A stretch of DNA of 64,000 bases from Jaapia argillacea MUCL 33604 (Eukaryota; Basidiomycota; Agaricomycetes; Jaapiales; Jaapiaceae): contig KL197710.1 of the NCBI GenBank assembly GCA_000697665.1, forward strand, positions 1,149,779 through 1,213,778, given 5' to 3'. Both the position numbers and the translations under genes were made by a program. Every line of letters starts with the position of its first letter. The first letter of the stretch is position 1. Positions 1 to 12,135 of this stretch are shown piece by piece. The notes beneath the pieces were generated by a model. The model was given only the letters and a program-made list of their open reading frames with translations. It ran no database searches and was not told where the DNA came from.

Positions 1-1356
1 TTGATTATCTCCTGTCTATCCACACTCAACATTCTGCTTTCCAATCCATCTAACGTCGCACACCACATGTCTGATTCAAAGGCACTGACAGGAGCCTTGC
101 GCTATCTTCCTCTCTTCGTCGACCATCCGTTGGTGGATGCTTGCGTGAACTTCCTATACACCCACTTATCCCACTATCCCACGGCCAAAGCCTTCTTACT
201 CCATCCCGACATGCCCAGCACTCTCAAGGTGCTCGTCAGCCTCTTGCTACATGAGCAAGTGGAAGAGACGGTATCACTAGATATTGGCAGTGATGTCTAT
301 ACTGTTCCAGCAAATAGCAAGTCACGAAAGAATCACGAGCTTACGCGAGAGGAACTAGATAGTTTGGTCGCCATGCCAGAGCCTCAGCGCTGTTATGAAT
401 GGTACGTTGTTATTATATGTTGCTTTGTGTCAATTATCAAACATCTCCATCCCCACGTCAGGATGAAAGCAATGTTCATCGCAGAGCCGGATGGCGAGCT
501 CACGCAAGTTGACTTCTGGACCCTCTATAAAGATGTTTTCTCGCCGTTTCAAGATCGTTTCCCCCTCCTGGTGGCATCAGAGGTTATCAAAAATGTCAAT
601 CTTATCTTCCCTTCTGCTCAAGCTATGGTCCTTCCAGGACCCCCTCAGAAGTTTGTCGTTCGTGGAGTTGACCGGCGGAGGGAGGACAGCGTCAATGAAA
701 GATTTCGATGTCACTGGGATCGCTCGCAGTGCGCCTTACCTCCCTTCAGCTCCCCTGACGAACTCTTCGAGCATATCGTTTCTCATCATATCCTCAATTA
801 CGAGGGCTCGGAGATGCCATGCTTTTGGGCAACATGCCCCATTCCTCCCCTACCAAAGGGTCGCCTTCGATCTCACATCCTCACCCATATACCGAGCTCC
901 CAACCATCACCTTTACATCCATCGCAGAGTGACACTATCACTTTGCCCAATCATATGTTCCCATATCCCACAAGTAATCCTACAACTCGACCCCTACCTC
1001 CGGCAAGGGAATCGAATCTCACCTATCGAAAAGCTGCAGTTGATCCCCCTTCCACATCATTGACGGCGCTTCTGTGCATCCGTATCCTGTTTCGAGCCTC
1101 CTTTGCGTCGGCGGATGCAGCGCCTCGAGTCGACAAAGATCATTTTGGCTTCCCGGGTGTAGTCGAGGAAGTAATCGAACAAGAGGCGGACGTTCCACCA
1201 GTTGGGATCCAAGAGAGCGAACAGGAAGGGGAGAAGAGGGGAAGGAGGGCTTTCACTCGAGTTCGAAAGATGTTGCAGGAAGTTCAGATTCGGGGCCAAA
1301 CTTTTACAGGTTGGATTTTAGAGATGGTTGACGCCGGACTGACGGGGACCACTTGA
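1..1356 (+). CDS. RSC9: RSC9/ARID2-like chromatin remodelling subunit, 3' part
   Basis: The reading frame is open from the first base, so the gene begins before the window. The visible part is the C-terminal portion of an Rsc9/ARID2 family protein, a subunit of the RSC/PBAF SWI/SNF-type nucleosome remodeller in the nucleus. An armadillo-like helical stretch comes first. It is followed by two C2H2 zinc-finger-like units: one begins FRCHWDRSQC and ends with HIVSHH, the second begins CFWATC and ends with HILTH. A conserved helical tail (SLTALLCIRILFRASFAS) follows. One intron, about 402-461, is 60 nt long and therefore does not break the frame; splicing joins YEW to MKAMF. The stop is TGA at 1354-1356. 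Family assignment rests on the zinc fingers plus tail; the ARID part lies outside the window. Confidence 0.8.
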   Translation: MIISCLSTLNILLSNPSNVAHHMSDSKALTGALRYLPLFVDHPLVDACVNFLYTHLSHYPTAKAFLLHPDMPSTLKVLVSLLLHEQVEETVSLDIGSDVYTVPANSKSRKNHELTREELDSLVAMPEPQRCYEWYVVIICCFVSIIKHLHPHVRMKAMFIAEPDGELTQVDFWTLYKDVFSPFQDRFPLLVASEVIKNVNLIFPSAQAMVLPGPPQKFVVRGVDRRREDSVNERFRCHWDRSQCALPPFSSPDELFEHIVSHHILNYEGSEMPCFWATCPIPPLPKGRLRSHILTHIPSSQPSPLHPSQSDTITLPNHMFPYPTSNPTTRPLPPARESNLTYRKAAVDPPSTSLTALLCIRILFRASFASADAAPRVDKDHFGFPGVVEEVIEQEADVPPVGIQESEQEGEKRGRRAFTRVRKMLQEVQIRGQTFTGWILEMVDAGLTGTT

Positions 1357-1688
1357 GTCTGTTCCTTGATTCTCTCCGTATCATCGTAACCAGTGGATGT
1401 GTGCATGGCAGAGATGCGTCTTGGCTATTATACTGTTAGTTGTTTGAGCGTCTCGCACATATGGGTTGCGAAACTCGCAGGAAGACATGATAAATCATAG
1501 TTTCAAGTCTTCTGCATGTGAAGGATCGAGCTTTCGATGTCGCGTTATTTTTGGCCCCGGCTCGCTCAACGCATATCGCTGTCCCCCATCTTGCTCGAGA
1601 TTCCCCTCAGTGTCGGCCCTTAGGTCCTTCGACAAAGAAGCGAGGTTTGATAGTTGGACGCCATTAGTATTGCTTGATGTTCCCCGTC
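1357..1688. other. Intergenic, RSC9 to ARMH3-like gene
   Basis: A spacer of about 330 bases between two plus-strand genes. It presumably holds the RSC9 3' UTR and the promoter of the next gene. I see no convincing ORF, RNA gene or repeat. Confidence 0.5.
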
Positions 1689-4218
1689 ATGGATAGGCGC
1701 GAATCTATGAGACTGACTTCCAAGTTTGTTAGCACATACACAAAGCTATTCAATGTAAGTCAGAATTCATCACCTCAAGTTCTATTCCCAACGACCATAC
1801 TTCTAAGCCTTTGCGCCCAATGACTGACAGGGACTTTCACCCAGCCAAATCCAACCTAACGAGAACGAGGCCCGATTCTGGTCCGGCCTCCTCGAATTGG
1901 CCGTCGACCGGCATTTTCTGTCTGAGGCCCTGCGAAATGTGGCCAAAGAGGAGTGTCTATCGAAGCTAAAGGTGCCAGTTTCAAGGGTGCTCCACTAATA
2001 ACACACTCACTCAAACATACGGGCGCCAGCCTTTCCTGAATTCCTTATTCGCTGCATGTCTGCATTACTCTCGCAATGTCAGCGAAGACGATACAAAGAA
2101 GGTCCACTCTGTGGAAACCCTATCTGTCGTCACACGAGGCCTCCTACGGAAAACTTTGGCTGGCTGGGAGATTATGGAAGTCTTTGCTGGAGGTGTTAGA
2201 CAGAGCGACAGCTTCTTCATGGCATGATATCGTCCTCTATGCGCTCAACCGGCGAGATTTTGACTTTGGGATGCGAATAGGAGTTTGTCGCCACCATTGA
2301 CGAGCTGATGGGAGCGGAGACTGTTTCCCGTAAGTTTCCCAAGCTGACCCCACTCTTTGCATGTACGATGATTTAGGACCCCATTTCCGATACAGCTCCT
2401 TTACGCCATCAGGCCCTTCAACTGGCCATCGTCTTTATGTGTGGCGTTAATCAGCTTAGTCCAGGTGCCTACTTCCTTCGTCTGGACCTTTTCCCCTCCA
2501 TATGCACTGTACGTGTTTCCTGCAGCTATTCAGACGTATCATAACTCTTCCATGCCCCTACGCAGTTGATCAAGTCACCAGAAACTCGATCCTTTACCTT
2601 CGAAGCTGTTGCATTGCTGTCCATTCTCGCCAATTTCCACAAATCTGACTCAGCGAACCTCAATATTTATCTTCAGCGTATCAGAGATGTTGACGACAGA
2701 GACTTGATGTGGAACATTTGCTGGGCGACAAGCTCTGCATTAGATGCTGCCACGAAGTCAGGCGTTCCTGTCCCAAGTAATCTAGTCCTCTCTGACTTTC
2801 CATAGGGCTTATCAGGACATCTCGGATGACTCGCCACCCACTTTACTCGCCAGTTTTGGGACATTCATGACTTCGCTGCGGCCAGACAGGGCTTTGTCCT
2901 CAACTCCAATAGACACTCCCCGAGAACTGTTTAAGAATCAGTGCGTCATTCACATTCTGGGGTTAGGAAACTAGATCAACGATACTCCTTAGACCAATAG
3001 AAGCGAGTCTTATCTTACTACCGATTTTCGAATTTCTACAGCACAACGGCATTTTTGCATCCGTTCTGTTAGAATCCCTCTCATCCTTCACCGTCCCCAA
3101 AAGCAGCTTCCCGCCGCCCATCCCCCTCAAACTGCTATCTTTCTCATCCTATCTGCTGACGCATGCGACCTCACTGTCGTCGCCCCGTGCCACGGCTTAC
3201 GCCAACCTTGCCCTTCACATTCTACTCAATTTGGCTGAAAACGAAGATATTAGTCTTGCACTATCTCAACCCTGCGGGTACGACATCCGTCTCTGCAGAC
3301 AGGTACGACCTTCTCATTGTATCTCAAATGTGACCCTCACGTCGATGCCCTCGTTCAAGAGGCTGCCTGTGTTGCCTCTGGTTCCTCCCCCAAGGCCTCC
3401 TCTCTGCGCTCTACTCGACTGTTGCATTCTTTGGCTTCGGCACAATTTGCATAAGAAGCTAGAAGTAAATTTATACATGTAGGTTTTCTCCTTAGTGCGT
3501 AGTGTCGTCGCATGTCGCTGATTCAGACCACAGTACCTGCATATCCGTCTGTTCAAGAATAATATGGTTCCTACAGAAGGAACGTGTACGGTTAGGTAGG
3601 CTCAGGAATCCGCGTCATTGTGTTTTGCCCTGATCGTTCCCCAAGAATACCACTGGCAAGAACTGTGGGCATCTGTCCTTGGACTTCTCGACTTTTTGTC
3701 CGGCAAGTTTGATAATCCCGGTACATCTCGCTCCGTGGAGATACTTGTACAAGAGGTCAGCGAATTTTCTCACTGGGGGACCCTCCCTCACACTCGTCAC
3801 TAGACCCTGTACCTTCTCGGCCTCGCTGTTAGGAAAGCCGAACTTATCCTTCCCAGCCCTCAATCCCTCCACGAGTTTATAGTGAGTCCGCTTCTTTCCA
3901 CCAGGTCCCAGAATCGACTCCTTCATCCTCTATACAATCCAGTACGAACTGGTTCGGACTTCATCAATCTTGAAGAAACAAAAGGCGGTGTTGATCTCAG
4001 TATCTGTGCCGCAAGCTCAAAAGAGGACTCCTGCGACGTCTCACGGTGCTCAGGAGAACCTGGCCCGTATCCTAAAAGTCGTTGACTTCTACGAGCAACA
4101 AATTGGCAAGTCTGGCAGTCGGACAGTTCGCGAAGCCATGCGCGTTATCTCTCGGGAGATTGAGCGTGATGGTGTTCATGGAATTTGGGATGGACAGGAT
4201 TCGTTTTATCCACTGTGA
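1689..4218 (+). CDS. ARMH3: Armadillo-like helical protein (ARMH3/DUF1741 family)
   Basis: A multi-exon gene of the ARMH3 (C10orf76, UPF0588/DUF1741) family. In animals the family supports PI4KB and GBF1 function at the Golgi; the fungal role is inferred from this. Exon 1 starts at ATG 1689 and ends at 1754 before GTAAGT. Exon 2 begins at 1831, giving FNGLSPSQIQPNEN followed by ARFWSGLLELAV, which resembles the conserved start of the family domain. Later exons encode ATIDELMGAE, LRHQALQLAIVF and SFTFEAVALLSILANF, then the helical segment DVDDRDLMWNICWATSSALD. The last recognised exon (about 3970-4218) ends GIWDGQDSFYPL with a TGA stop. I did not resolve every intron between 2800 and 3970, so the middle of the model is provisional. 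The family call is good; the exact C-terminus is less certain. Confidence 0.7.
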
Positions 4219-4937
4219 GCTCATCTTTCACTCGGTCTCTGGCGGCCACACTCACACTTGGGGCCCGTTAGCCACCATGGCGAGGACGTGGGGGGATGCA
4301 TACGTTACATTTCAACGGATGCTTTGTCTTTGATGCCTTCCCCATAACATAGAAACGTCTGTTTCACGAAGGGTTGGGAATATGGCCTTATCACAATAAT
4401 GCATATCTTCACCCAATCTTCACCATCCCAACTATTACCTCCTCGAGTGACGATCTTTCAGTGCGGAGGATCGGAAATCTGCGGCTCTAAAGCGGGAGGC
4501 GGTAGCTCCGAGCCATCCGCTCCGTGAAAAAAGTTTTTCATTCAGCGTGACGGCGTTACGTTACACCGTTCTATCTATCTATGTACCATTCGCATGCCTT
4601 GAGATATGCTTTTGGGGAGACGTGTATTGAGAGCAGAGAACCCTCTCTAGCGTAGAAAATTACTTGCAAACGCGTCGAGCATGCCGCAACGTGCGAGGTA
4701 AAGAGGCATACGCGACTGTCAAGTACCCGAGTAATTTGTGACGTTTCGTGATAGTCAGCTTCTTAACTTCTAATTTCGGTAATCAAGTAGGGTCGTTCGT
4801 TGAGGACTTCGACTGATAAGGCGGGTATTGGCTCGGTGAATGGCTCGGTGAATGAACGAAATTGAACATGGCAGGGGCTGATATTTGTCTGGACTTCACC
4901 TCTTCCTCTTACTCCTCACTCCTCCTCTTTCATTGGC
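4219..4937. other. Intergenic, upstream of GCV2
   Basis: About 720 bases without a supportable gene. It should contain the 3' UTR of the upstream gene and the GCV2 promoter. A 12-bp unit (TGGCTCGGTGAA) occurs twice in tandem at 4829-4852, about 85 bases before the GCV2 start. I see no RNA gene. Confidence 0.5.
4829..4852. repeat. Short tandem repeat, 12 bp x 2
   Basis: TGGCTCGGTGAA is repeated exactly twice, 86-109 bases upstream of the GCV2 start codon. It may be a chance duplication or a doubled protein-binding site. Nothing in the sequence decides between these. Confidence 0.7.
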
Positions 4938-7900
4938 ATGGCGGCACTTCGCCATGCCTGTTCGGTCGCTTGGAAGCGGGCCTCTATCGCTCGGGTCGTA
5001 TCATCACCCTCTCAGCCCACTCGTGTGCTTGGTCGAGGTCTAGCAACCGCGAAGGCGCCTTCTAACTTGTTCGCCCCGTTGGACACCTTCGCCGACCGCC
5101 ATATCGGTCCCGATGACCATGAAGTGTCGCACATGCTCTCGGAATTGGGATACGAGTCGATGGACGCCTTTGTGGATGCCACCGTGCCTCCCCATATCAG
5201 GGTTTCAGCGTCCTCTGTGAGCAATGAGTCCATCCCGGCGCTGAGCGAGGCGGAGTTGCACAGGAGAGCAAAGGCGTTGGGATCATCAAACAAGTCGTTC
5301 AAGAGTTACATTGGTCTGGGTTACCACAACGCCGTTGTGCCTCCCGTTATCTTGCGAAATGTAAGTTGAGGGTTGCGCTTCTGTTGCATGCCCCAACTGA
5401 TATCCGGACAGATCACTGAAAGCCCGGCATGGTATACCCCTTATACCCCTTATCAACCCGAAATTGCGCAAGGTCTGATACATTTCAGTTGCGAATCTGG
5501 TTGATGGATTTCCTGATACCGACATTTTGTGCAGGGCGGCTCGAATCGTTGGTCAACTTTCAGACGATGATCATGTCTTTGACGGCCATGGACATTGCGA
5601 ATGCATCACTGCTGGACGAGGCTACCGCAGCAGCTGAAGGCATGGTCATGGCTTTCGCATCCGGCAACAACAAGAAGCGGACTTTCCTTGTGGATAGCGG
5701 CGTCCTTCCCCAGACTGTCGCAGTCTTGCGTACTCGCGCGAAAGGTTTTGGTATTCATTTGGTTATCGGCGACGCCTCCTCCGCCTTGAAGGACGAGAAA
5801 CTTCGTTCGGACCTTTGTGGTGTCCTGGTTCAATATCCCGATGTTAATGGAAAGATCACCGACTTCACCGCTCTCGCCGCCTCCGTTCACGATGCAGGCG
5901 CTCCGGTCATATGTGCCACCGATCTTCTCGCCCTGACGCTGCTGAAGGCGCCGGGAGAATGGGGTGCTGATATTGTCCTCGGTAATTCTGCTCGGTTTGG
6001 CGTTCCTGCCGGTTACGGCGGCCCTCATGCTGCTTTCTTCGCTACCACCGACAAGCTCAAGCGGAAGATGCCTGGGAGGTTGATCGGTCGGAGCCGCGAT
6101 ACAATGGGCAAACCTGCATACAGATTGGCACTTCAGAGTGAGTTTCTTATTGAACCTCAGACATCTTCTACCATCTGAGGTTAACGTGGCGTATAGCGCG
6201 CGAGCAGCACATTCGTCGCGAGAAGGCTACTAGCAATATTTGCACCAGTCAAGCGCTTCTCGCAAACATGGCCGCCATGTATGCTGTTTATCACGGTCCC
6301 GAAGGATTACGTCGTATCGCCAGTCGAGTCCATGCACTCACCCAGGTGTTCAAGTCGACTGTTGAAGGATTCGGTTATAAGGCTGTCAATGCTGATTTCT
6401 TCGACACCCTCACCCTCGACGTTACTGGAGTGTCCTCCACTGAAGCGGTTCACGCCGCAGCGGCTGCTGCAGGTGTCAACTTGCGACGGATCGATGATAA
6501 GCTGGTTGGCTTGACATTCGACGAGAGTGTTGGACCCAAGGATCTCCTCAGGTTGATCACCGTCTTCGCCAACGCCGCTTCCGCCTCTACACCCGCTTTG
6601 GCAGATTTGGCCACTCCCGAGACAGTTGCGATTCCATCTGCACTTCGCCGGTCGTCCGCCATCCTCCCTCACCCGGTCTTCAACAAGCATCATTCGGAAA
6701 CGGAGATGCTCCGTTACATTTACCATCTCCAATCGAAGGACTTGGGTCTGGTTCACGCCATGATTCCCTTGGGCAGTTGCACGATGAAGTTGAACAGTAC
6801 AAGTAGCATGATACCTCTCACTTTCCCGGAGTTCAGTGCCGTCCACCCTTTCGTCCCCGTAGATCAAGTGAAAGGATATCTTCAAGTGATAAAGGTGCGG
6901 ACCGGAGACCTGCCATTGTTGTTCCGAAACTGACTGATATCCCAGGAACTTGAAGAGGATCTCTGCAAGGTCACAGGCTTCCACGCATGCTCTCTTCAGC
7001 CTAATTCTGGTGCTGCTGGGGAATATGCCGGTCTGAGTGTTATTCGAGCCTACCATGAGTCCCGTGGAGAGGGTCACAGGAACATCTGCCTGATCCCTGT
7101 CAGTGCTCACGGAACGAACCCTGCTGTAAGTGCAAGTTTGTATTGATCGCGGTCACCATCTCATAGCCTCCGTAGTCTGCCGTTATGGCTGGATTCAAAG
7201 TGGTTGCGGTGAAGAGTCTTACTGATGGTGGCCTCGACCTCGAGGACTTGAGATCAAAGGCACAACTGCACAAGGATAATCTCGCTGCATTCATGGTTTG
7301 TGAACATCGGTTTCGGCAGCTGCTTCGCTTGCTTACACTACCCCCCCAGATCACATATCCTTCCACGTTCGGTGTGTTTGAAAGCGGTGTTCAGGATGTG
7401 AGTTGTTATCCTCAGTCGGCCTTGTCACGACTGGACTCATCATCCCATCAGGCTTGCAAAATTATCCATGATAACGGCGGTCAAGTATATTTGGACGGTA
7501 CGTGTCTCATCCTTCGTGCTCGACTTGTGCTCACTCCCTGTTCAGGTGCCAATCTCAATGCTCAGGTCGGTGTAACAAACCCTGCTACATGTGGTGGTGA
7601 TGTATGCCATCTCAACTTGCACAAGACTTTCGCTATGTGAGCTTCTCGTCATCCATGGCCGGCGTGTATTAACCCCTTTTCGTTTAGCCCCCATGGGGGA
7701 GGCGGTCCCGGTGTCGGGTATGTTGCATACACCCCTATGGAATGTCTCGATTCCTGACCGTCCCTGTAGACCTATCTGTGTCGCAGAACACCTTGCTCCC
7801 TTCTTGCCTGGACATCCTCTTGTAGCAACTGGTGGCTCTCAAGCCATCGATGCTGTTTCCGCAGCACCGTTTGGAAGTGCTTCTATTCTCCTTATCTCCT

Positions 7901-8758
7901 GGGCCTACATCAAAATGCTTGGAGGCCAAGGATTATCGGATTCGTCCAAGGTCGCTCTACTCAATGCAAACTACATGGCCCATCGTTTGTCTGGACATTA
8001 CAGTGTACGGTACACGAATCACAACGGCCGTGTCGCCCACGAACTGCTTATCGATCTCGCGGAGTTCGACAAAGTAGCAGGTCTGAAGGTCACCGACTTT
8101 GCCAAGCGATTGCAGGTATGTACGTTCCCCTCGTCCTATGTACCGTCATCCCAACCCTCTTGCAGGATTACGGTTTCCATCCCCCGACTTGTTCTTGGCC
8201 GATCTCAACCTGTATGTTGATTGAACCGACTGAATCTGAGACATTGGATGAGATCAACAGGTATGTTGGGCAGAAAATAGTATGTAGTTACTCACTAAAC
8301 ATTATTCGTTAGGTTCTGCGATGCCATGATTCAAATCCGCAAAGAAGCAGAAGACGTTATTACTGGAAAGCAACCCAAGGACAACAACGTACTCAAAAAC
8401 GCACCCCATCCTATTTCGGTACTCACCCTTACTGAAGAGGAGTGGAAACGGTCAGTTCGTCTGTGCCACTGTATGATTGATCACTTATGCTCCCTCTCCC
8501 TAGCCCGTATTCGCGATCCACCGCTGTCTACCCCGCTCCATGGTTGGTGGAGACCAAGTTCTGGCCCACAGTTTCCAGGATTGACGACGGTATGTTATCC
8601 TCCCATCGTTAGCTTCTCCTACTCAGCCAAGCTTCATTCAGCATACGGCGATCTGCATCTCATCGTGAGTACTTGCCAATACCTTCTGGTGAATCTTGCT
8701 GACGTCTTTCCAGTGCGATTGCCCCTCTGTGGAGGAGACTGTTGCATCCTCAGATTAA
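4938..8758 (+). CDS. GCV2: Glycine dehydrogenase (decarboxylating), P protein
   Basis: The P subunit of the mitochondrial glycine cleavage system. It decarboxylates glycine through PLP and passes the aminomethyl group to the H-protein lipoamide. I read 16 exons: 4938-5360, 5412-5472, 5535-6137, 6197-6894, 6946-7125, 7176-7295, 7350-7397, 7452-7497, 7546-7636, 7688-7717, 7770-8115, 8166-8260, 8313-8450, 8504-8589, 8642-8664 and 8714-8758. Their sum is 3033 nt (1010 aa), the family's usual size, with all phases closing. The Arg/Ala-rich N-terminus looks like a mitochondrial presequence. The hallmark start [15 protein letters not shown] follows. The PLP lysine lies in [18 protein letters not shown], spliced across the 7636/7688 junction. 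GCV2 is a known linked gene in many agaricomycete MAT-A regions. Its 3' end faces the convergent PPR gene 101 bases away. Confidence 0.96.
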
Positions 8759-8859
8759 AATTTAGTGACTTTATCGATGACTTGGATGGATTCGACTACC
8801 AGCGCATATGTTCAACCACGCGCAACCTTGTATCATTACAATTAGACAGCATTAACGTA

Positions 8860-11085
8860 CTACATCCGAATAATCTCTGGGGACAGTTTTTTCCAGAAAT
8901 CGGGCAGGAACTCTTTGATGCGTTTCTTGACCATATGCCCTCGGCCATGCGGAGTCGCAAACTTTAGGAGGATGCGCAAGTGCTCAGGGTCAGGTTCCTC
9001 GATTTCGCAACAAAGTCGTTTGACGGCTTCGTCTAGTTGTCCAGCACGACAGAGACACTCCAAAAATGTACCCCAATTGTGCGAACTTAAAATGAATCCA
9101 CTCGACAACAGCTGCGACCAGATATGCGATGCCAGTTGGGCTTGTCCTCCATACCCGCACGCATCGATCACGATATTGACGCTGGCACTGTCAAAAATGC
9201 CATTGACGTAGATCATGTTCCAGATGCGAATGACCTCCGGACAACAGCCAGCGAAACTGTAGGCTTGCATCAACGAGTTCCAATCGTGAGTATTGGGAGT
9301 GAACGATCCTTCGACAAGGAGTTGTTGGTGGATTCGTTTGATGCCCACCACTGCATCCCGCACAAAATTATCATCCTTTCCACTCGCCGCCTTCGCCGAA
9401 AGTGAGAGTTCCCTGAGTAGCACGAAATACACTTCTCGGGGGACTGGGTGTCCAGCGTCTCGCATGTCCCTGATGATATGGAAATAGGGATCGAGAGAAA
9501 ACGGGCTCTTGCGGGGAAAGGGGAGCTTTGAAAAGGCACGCAAAATGGCCACGTAACCCTCCAAGTTGATACCACCACCCCCTTTCAGCACGCGCATACG
9601 CTTGTATACGTCGAAGGCTTGAGAGAAACTCGGGGCGGAGCGCATGAGAAGGATCGTTATGGACGCGGTGGTCATAGTATCCATGGCGACGTTGTGAGTG
9701 TCCATGTCTTCAACGAGGGACAACGCAATTGGGAAGAATTCTTCGGTGTTTTGTGATGAGACGAGTGCGCGCAAAAGGGTATTGTAGATGGCAACATCTA
9801 CAACACTACCCTTAGTTGTGGGCTTGAGAGACGGTGGAGGGGATGAAGGGGAATCCGGTTGTGGGGGAACGAGACCCCGGTATATAGCGAGGGCGCAATG
9901 AATGTCGGAGTCCTTGGGAGTCCGCAGTTTGCTCGAGCATAGTGCACGAAGAAGAGGATGGACCATGATGGCGTTGGGACGGATGCCATCAGCTTTGGCG
10001 TGATGATAGATGGTCACAGCGTCCCGGGCGCGCCCCCCTTGTACAGCATTTCGAATGAGTGTTGCCCAGTGGTAGGCATCAGCTTTGATACCCATCGTCT
10101 TCGAAGCGAACTTCAAATCCTCGACACTGTATGAAGAGGAGAGGACTGCACTCATAGCTGACGGACTCGCCTGGAAACCCTGATCAGCAAATGACTTCTG
10201 GAGCGCTAGAGCGTGTTTCAGTCCCCTCTCCTGTGCACGCGCAGAGATTCTTTGATTTCGATTATCTGCTTGGGAGGTGTCGACCGGGCAAAAGGACGAG
10301 TCCTCTTGCTCCTGTATGAACTGGTCGACCATCTCAGCATGGGCAAGAAGGCGGGGATTCTTCGAGTACTCGCTCGAGAGATACCGAAGACGACGAATGG
10401 ATCTTTGAATGATGGTAAGCACCGTGAAGAGGTCCTTCAAAGCGGGAGGTGCGGCTACGAGCCAATGGATGAAACAGGCCTCGATAGACTTCGACAAGAG
10501 ATTGAATTTTTTCATGTGCTTCAGTATCCGAAGGATGCCCATGGCATCTCCCGTCTTTGAGAAGCGCCCAACCAATGTGCACCACTGCTCCTCACTTGGA
10601 GTGAAGGGGATGGACTGTAGAGGCGGGTTACCTTGCAGGACCCATTCCAAGGGTAGCATGGGGTCCGCAGCCTTTAGGAGGGAATCAAAAACGCGCGAGT
10701 GTGTGTCCGGAGACATCGGCACACAGAAAACGGAGGCGGCATCGGATATGAATTCGCGAACGAACTGCAAGTCGGAGAGCACCAGGGATGGTACTAAGAT
10801 ATCAAGTGCGCTAACCAAGGTGGTCTGGTCGATGAACCTCAGATCGGGTGGAATACTTCCACCCTCACACCTATTGAGGAGGGACGTGTATGAGGTCCGA
10901 AGTTGCCTCTCGTCTTTCTGGACGACTGAGAGTCGAAATGCCTCCTCGGCTACCTGGATTTCATCCCATTTAGGAGAAAACTTGGGTGGCCACCGACTAA
11001 GGAGAGGGGGAGACACAGGGATTGTGGAGAACCTGCGATGTGGGAGGAGGAGTTTTGCTTTGGGCCAAGCTCTCCAAAAGGACAT
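8860..11085 (-). CDS. Pentatricopeptide repeat (PPR) protein, probably mitochondrial
   Basis: A single uninterrupted frame of 741 residues, unusual in this intron-rich window. The start MSFWRAWPKAKLLLPHRRFS is basic and hydroxylated like a mitochondrial presequence. Several degenerate helical repeats of about 35 residues follow. Examples are VAIYNTLLRALVSS, THDWNSLMQAYSFAGCCPEV, SVNIVIDACGYGGQAQLASH and HNWGTFLECLCRAGQLDEAV, the last two showing the PPR pattern best. PPR proteins bind organellar RNA and act in its processing, stability or translation. The RNA target cannot be read from the sequence. The gene is divergent from SSS1 (277 bp between start codons). Confidence 0.85.
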   Translation of the reverse strand: MSFWRAWPKAKLLLPHRRFSTIPVSPPLLSRWPPKFSPKWDEIQVAEEAFRLSVVQKDERQLRTSYTSLLNRCEGGSIPPDLRFIDQTTLVSALDILVPSLVLSDLQFVREFISDAASVFCVPMSPDTHSRVFDSLLKAADPMLPLEWVLQGNPPLQSIPFTPSEEQWCTLVGRFSKTGDAMGILRILKHMKKFNLLSKSIEACFIHWLVAAPPALKDLFTVLTIIQRSIRRLRYLSSEYSKNPRLLAHAEMVDQFIQEQEDSSFCPVDTSQADNRNQRISARAQERGLKHALALQKSFADQGFQASPSAMSAVLSSSYSVEDLKFASKTMGIKADAYHWATLIRNAVQGGRARDAVTIYHHAKADGIRPNAIMVHPLLRALCSSKLRTPKDSDIHCALAIYRGLVPPQPDSPSSPPPSLKPTTKGSVVDVAIYNTLLRALVSSQNTEEFFPIALSLVEDMDTHNVAMDTMTTASITILLMRSAPSFSQAFDVYKRMRVLKGGGGINLEGYVAILRAFSKLPFPRKSPFSLDPYFHIIRDMRDAGHPVPREVYFVLLRELSLSAKAASGKDDNFVRDAVVGIKRIHQQLLVEGSFTPNTHDWNSLMQAYSFAGCCPEVIRIWNMIYVNGIFDSASVNIVIDACGYGGQAQLASHIWSQLLSSGFILSSHNWGTFLECLCRAGQLDEAVKRLCCEIEEPDPEHLRILLKFATPHGRGHMVKKRIKEFLPDFWKKLSPEIIRM

Positions 11086-11362
11086 TCATACGAGCCCTCT
11101 GTTCAAAAAAAAAAAGAGTTGTCAATGGTATAGAGAGAAAAACAAGATGGATAACTAACCTTCCGACGAGTAATGCTTGGGAACAAGACTGAGGATACCG
11201 ATGACGACCTCGGGACTGCCAGGTCGGGGTGAAATCAAAGTGAAATTGTAGGTCAGGCTCCACGTGGCAGAAACACACCTTGACCTCAGCCACGTCAAAC
11301 TTGGACCCATCGTCACTTGTTTCCCTCGCCTTTCCTTTCGTCCTTCATTTCACTCATCAACC

Positions 11363-11799
11363 ATGTCCGACAAAATTAAAGAATTCGTCGAGATTCCTCA
11401 ACAATTCGTTAGGGAGGGCAACCAAGTCAGCATTTCTGTCCTCTGCTGGCACGCGCATTACTGAACGCTGCGTACAGTTCTTGGTTCGATGCACGAAACC
11501 TTCACAGAAAGGTGTGTGGTCAACGAAGTCTCCTTTGTTGATCCTAGTCTCATTCCTTTTCCAGAGTTCGTACAGATATGCCGAGCCGTTGCTGTGGGCT
11601 TCGCTGTTATGGGATTCATTGGCTACTTCGTTAAGCTCATCCACATTCCCATGTCAGTCTTTCTCTTCGTCTTGGATCAAATTTGAACGCTGACCCATTT
11701 CTGTTTCGTACAGCAACAATATACTTGTGTATGTGTTCCTTCTAACGTTTCCTCCCTCTCGTCTCAGTAACTCACGGCTGTCTTAGCGGTGGTGCATAG
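11363..11799 (+). CDS. SSS1: Protein translocase Sec61 gamma subunit
   Basis: A 70-residue tail-anchored subunit of the ER Sec61 translocon, clamping the two halves of Sec61 alpha. Five small exons: 11363-11425, 11478-11511, 11565-11652, 11714-11728 and 11787-11799. They sum to 213 nt with consistent phases. The protein starts [20 protein letters not shown], contains FLVRCTKP, then a single membrane span ([17 protein letters not shown]), and ends HIPINNILVGGA. That ending is diagnostic for Sec61 gamma/SecE. Exon 4 is only 15 nt. The gene is broken so finely that no open frame shows the whole protein. It shares a short promoter region with the divergent PPR gene. Confidence 0.95.
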
Positions 11800-12135
11800 G
11801 CTCATGTGACTGCAGGATGTCGTTGGGGACTTGTATTTATGTCATGGATTAATGAGGCATGGATTGGGACTCCTTGTCTTTCAGATACCTTCCAGTCGTG
11901 CTTCAAATACGTGGATTCGTTTCCGACCTGCTTCTCAACTTTTCTCGCCCAGCACACAATGTCTTCTTGGCAAGCTGTCTCCGTTTCTATGTTGTTTCAC
12001 CAAACACAACTGGATGTCCACGATTTATCATGGGCAGAGCCCTGGAGGGAGAGTCGAAGATCTTGGGAAGCAGGACTGAATATGAGTGAAACCAACGAAC
12101 CAATCTCGGTACATGTACACAAACTCAATGGTACA
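11800..12135. other. Intergenic, SSS1/COG1 convergent 3' ends
   Basis: About 336 bases between two converging genes. Open frames here (such as 11806-12162) have no recognisable protein character. The stretch probably holds the two 3' UTRs and poly(A) signals. Confidence 0.5.
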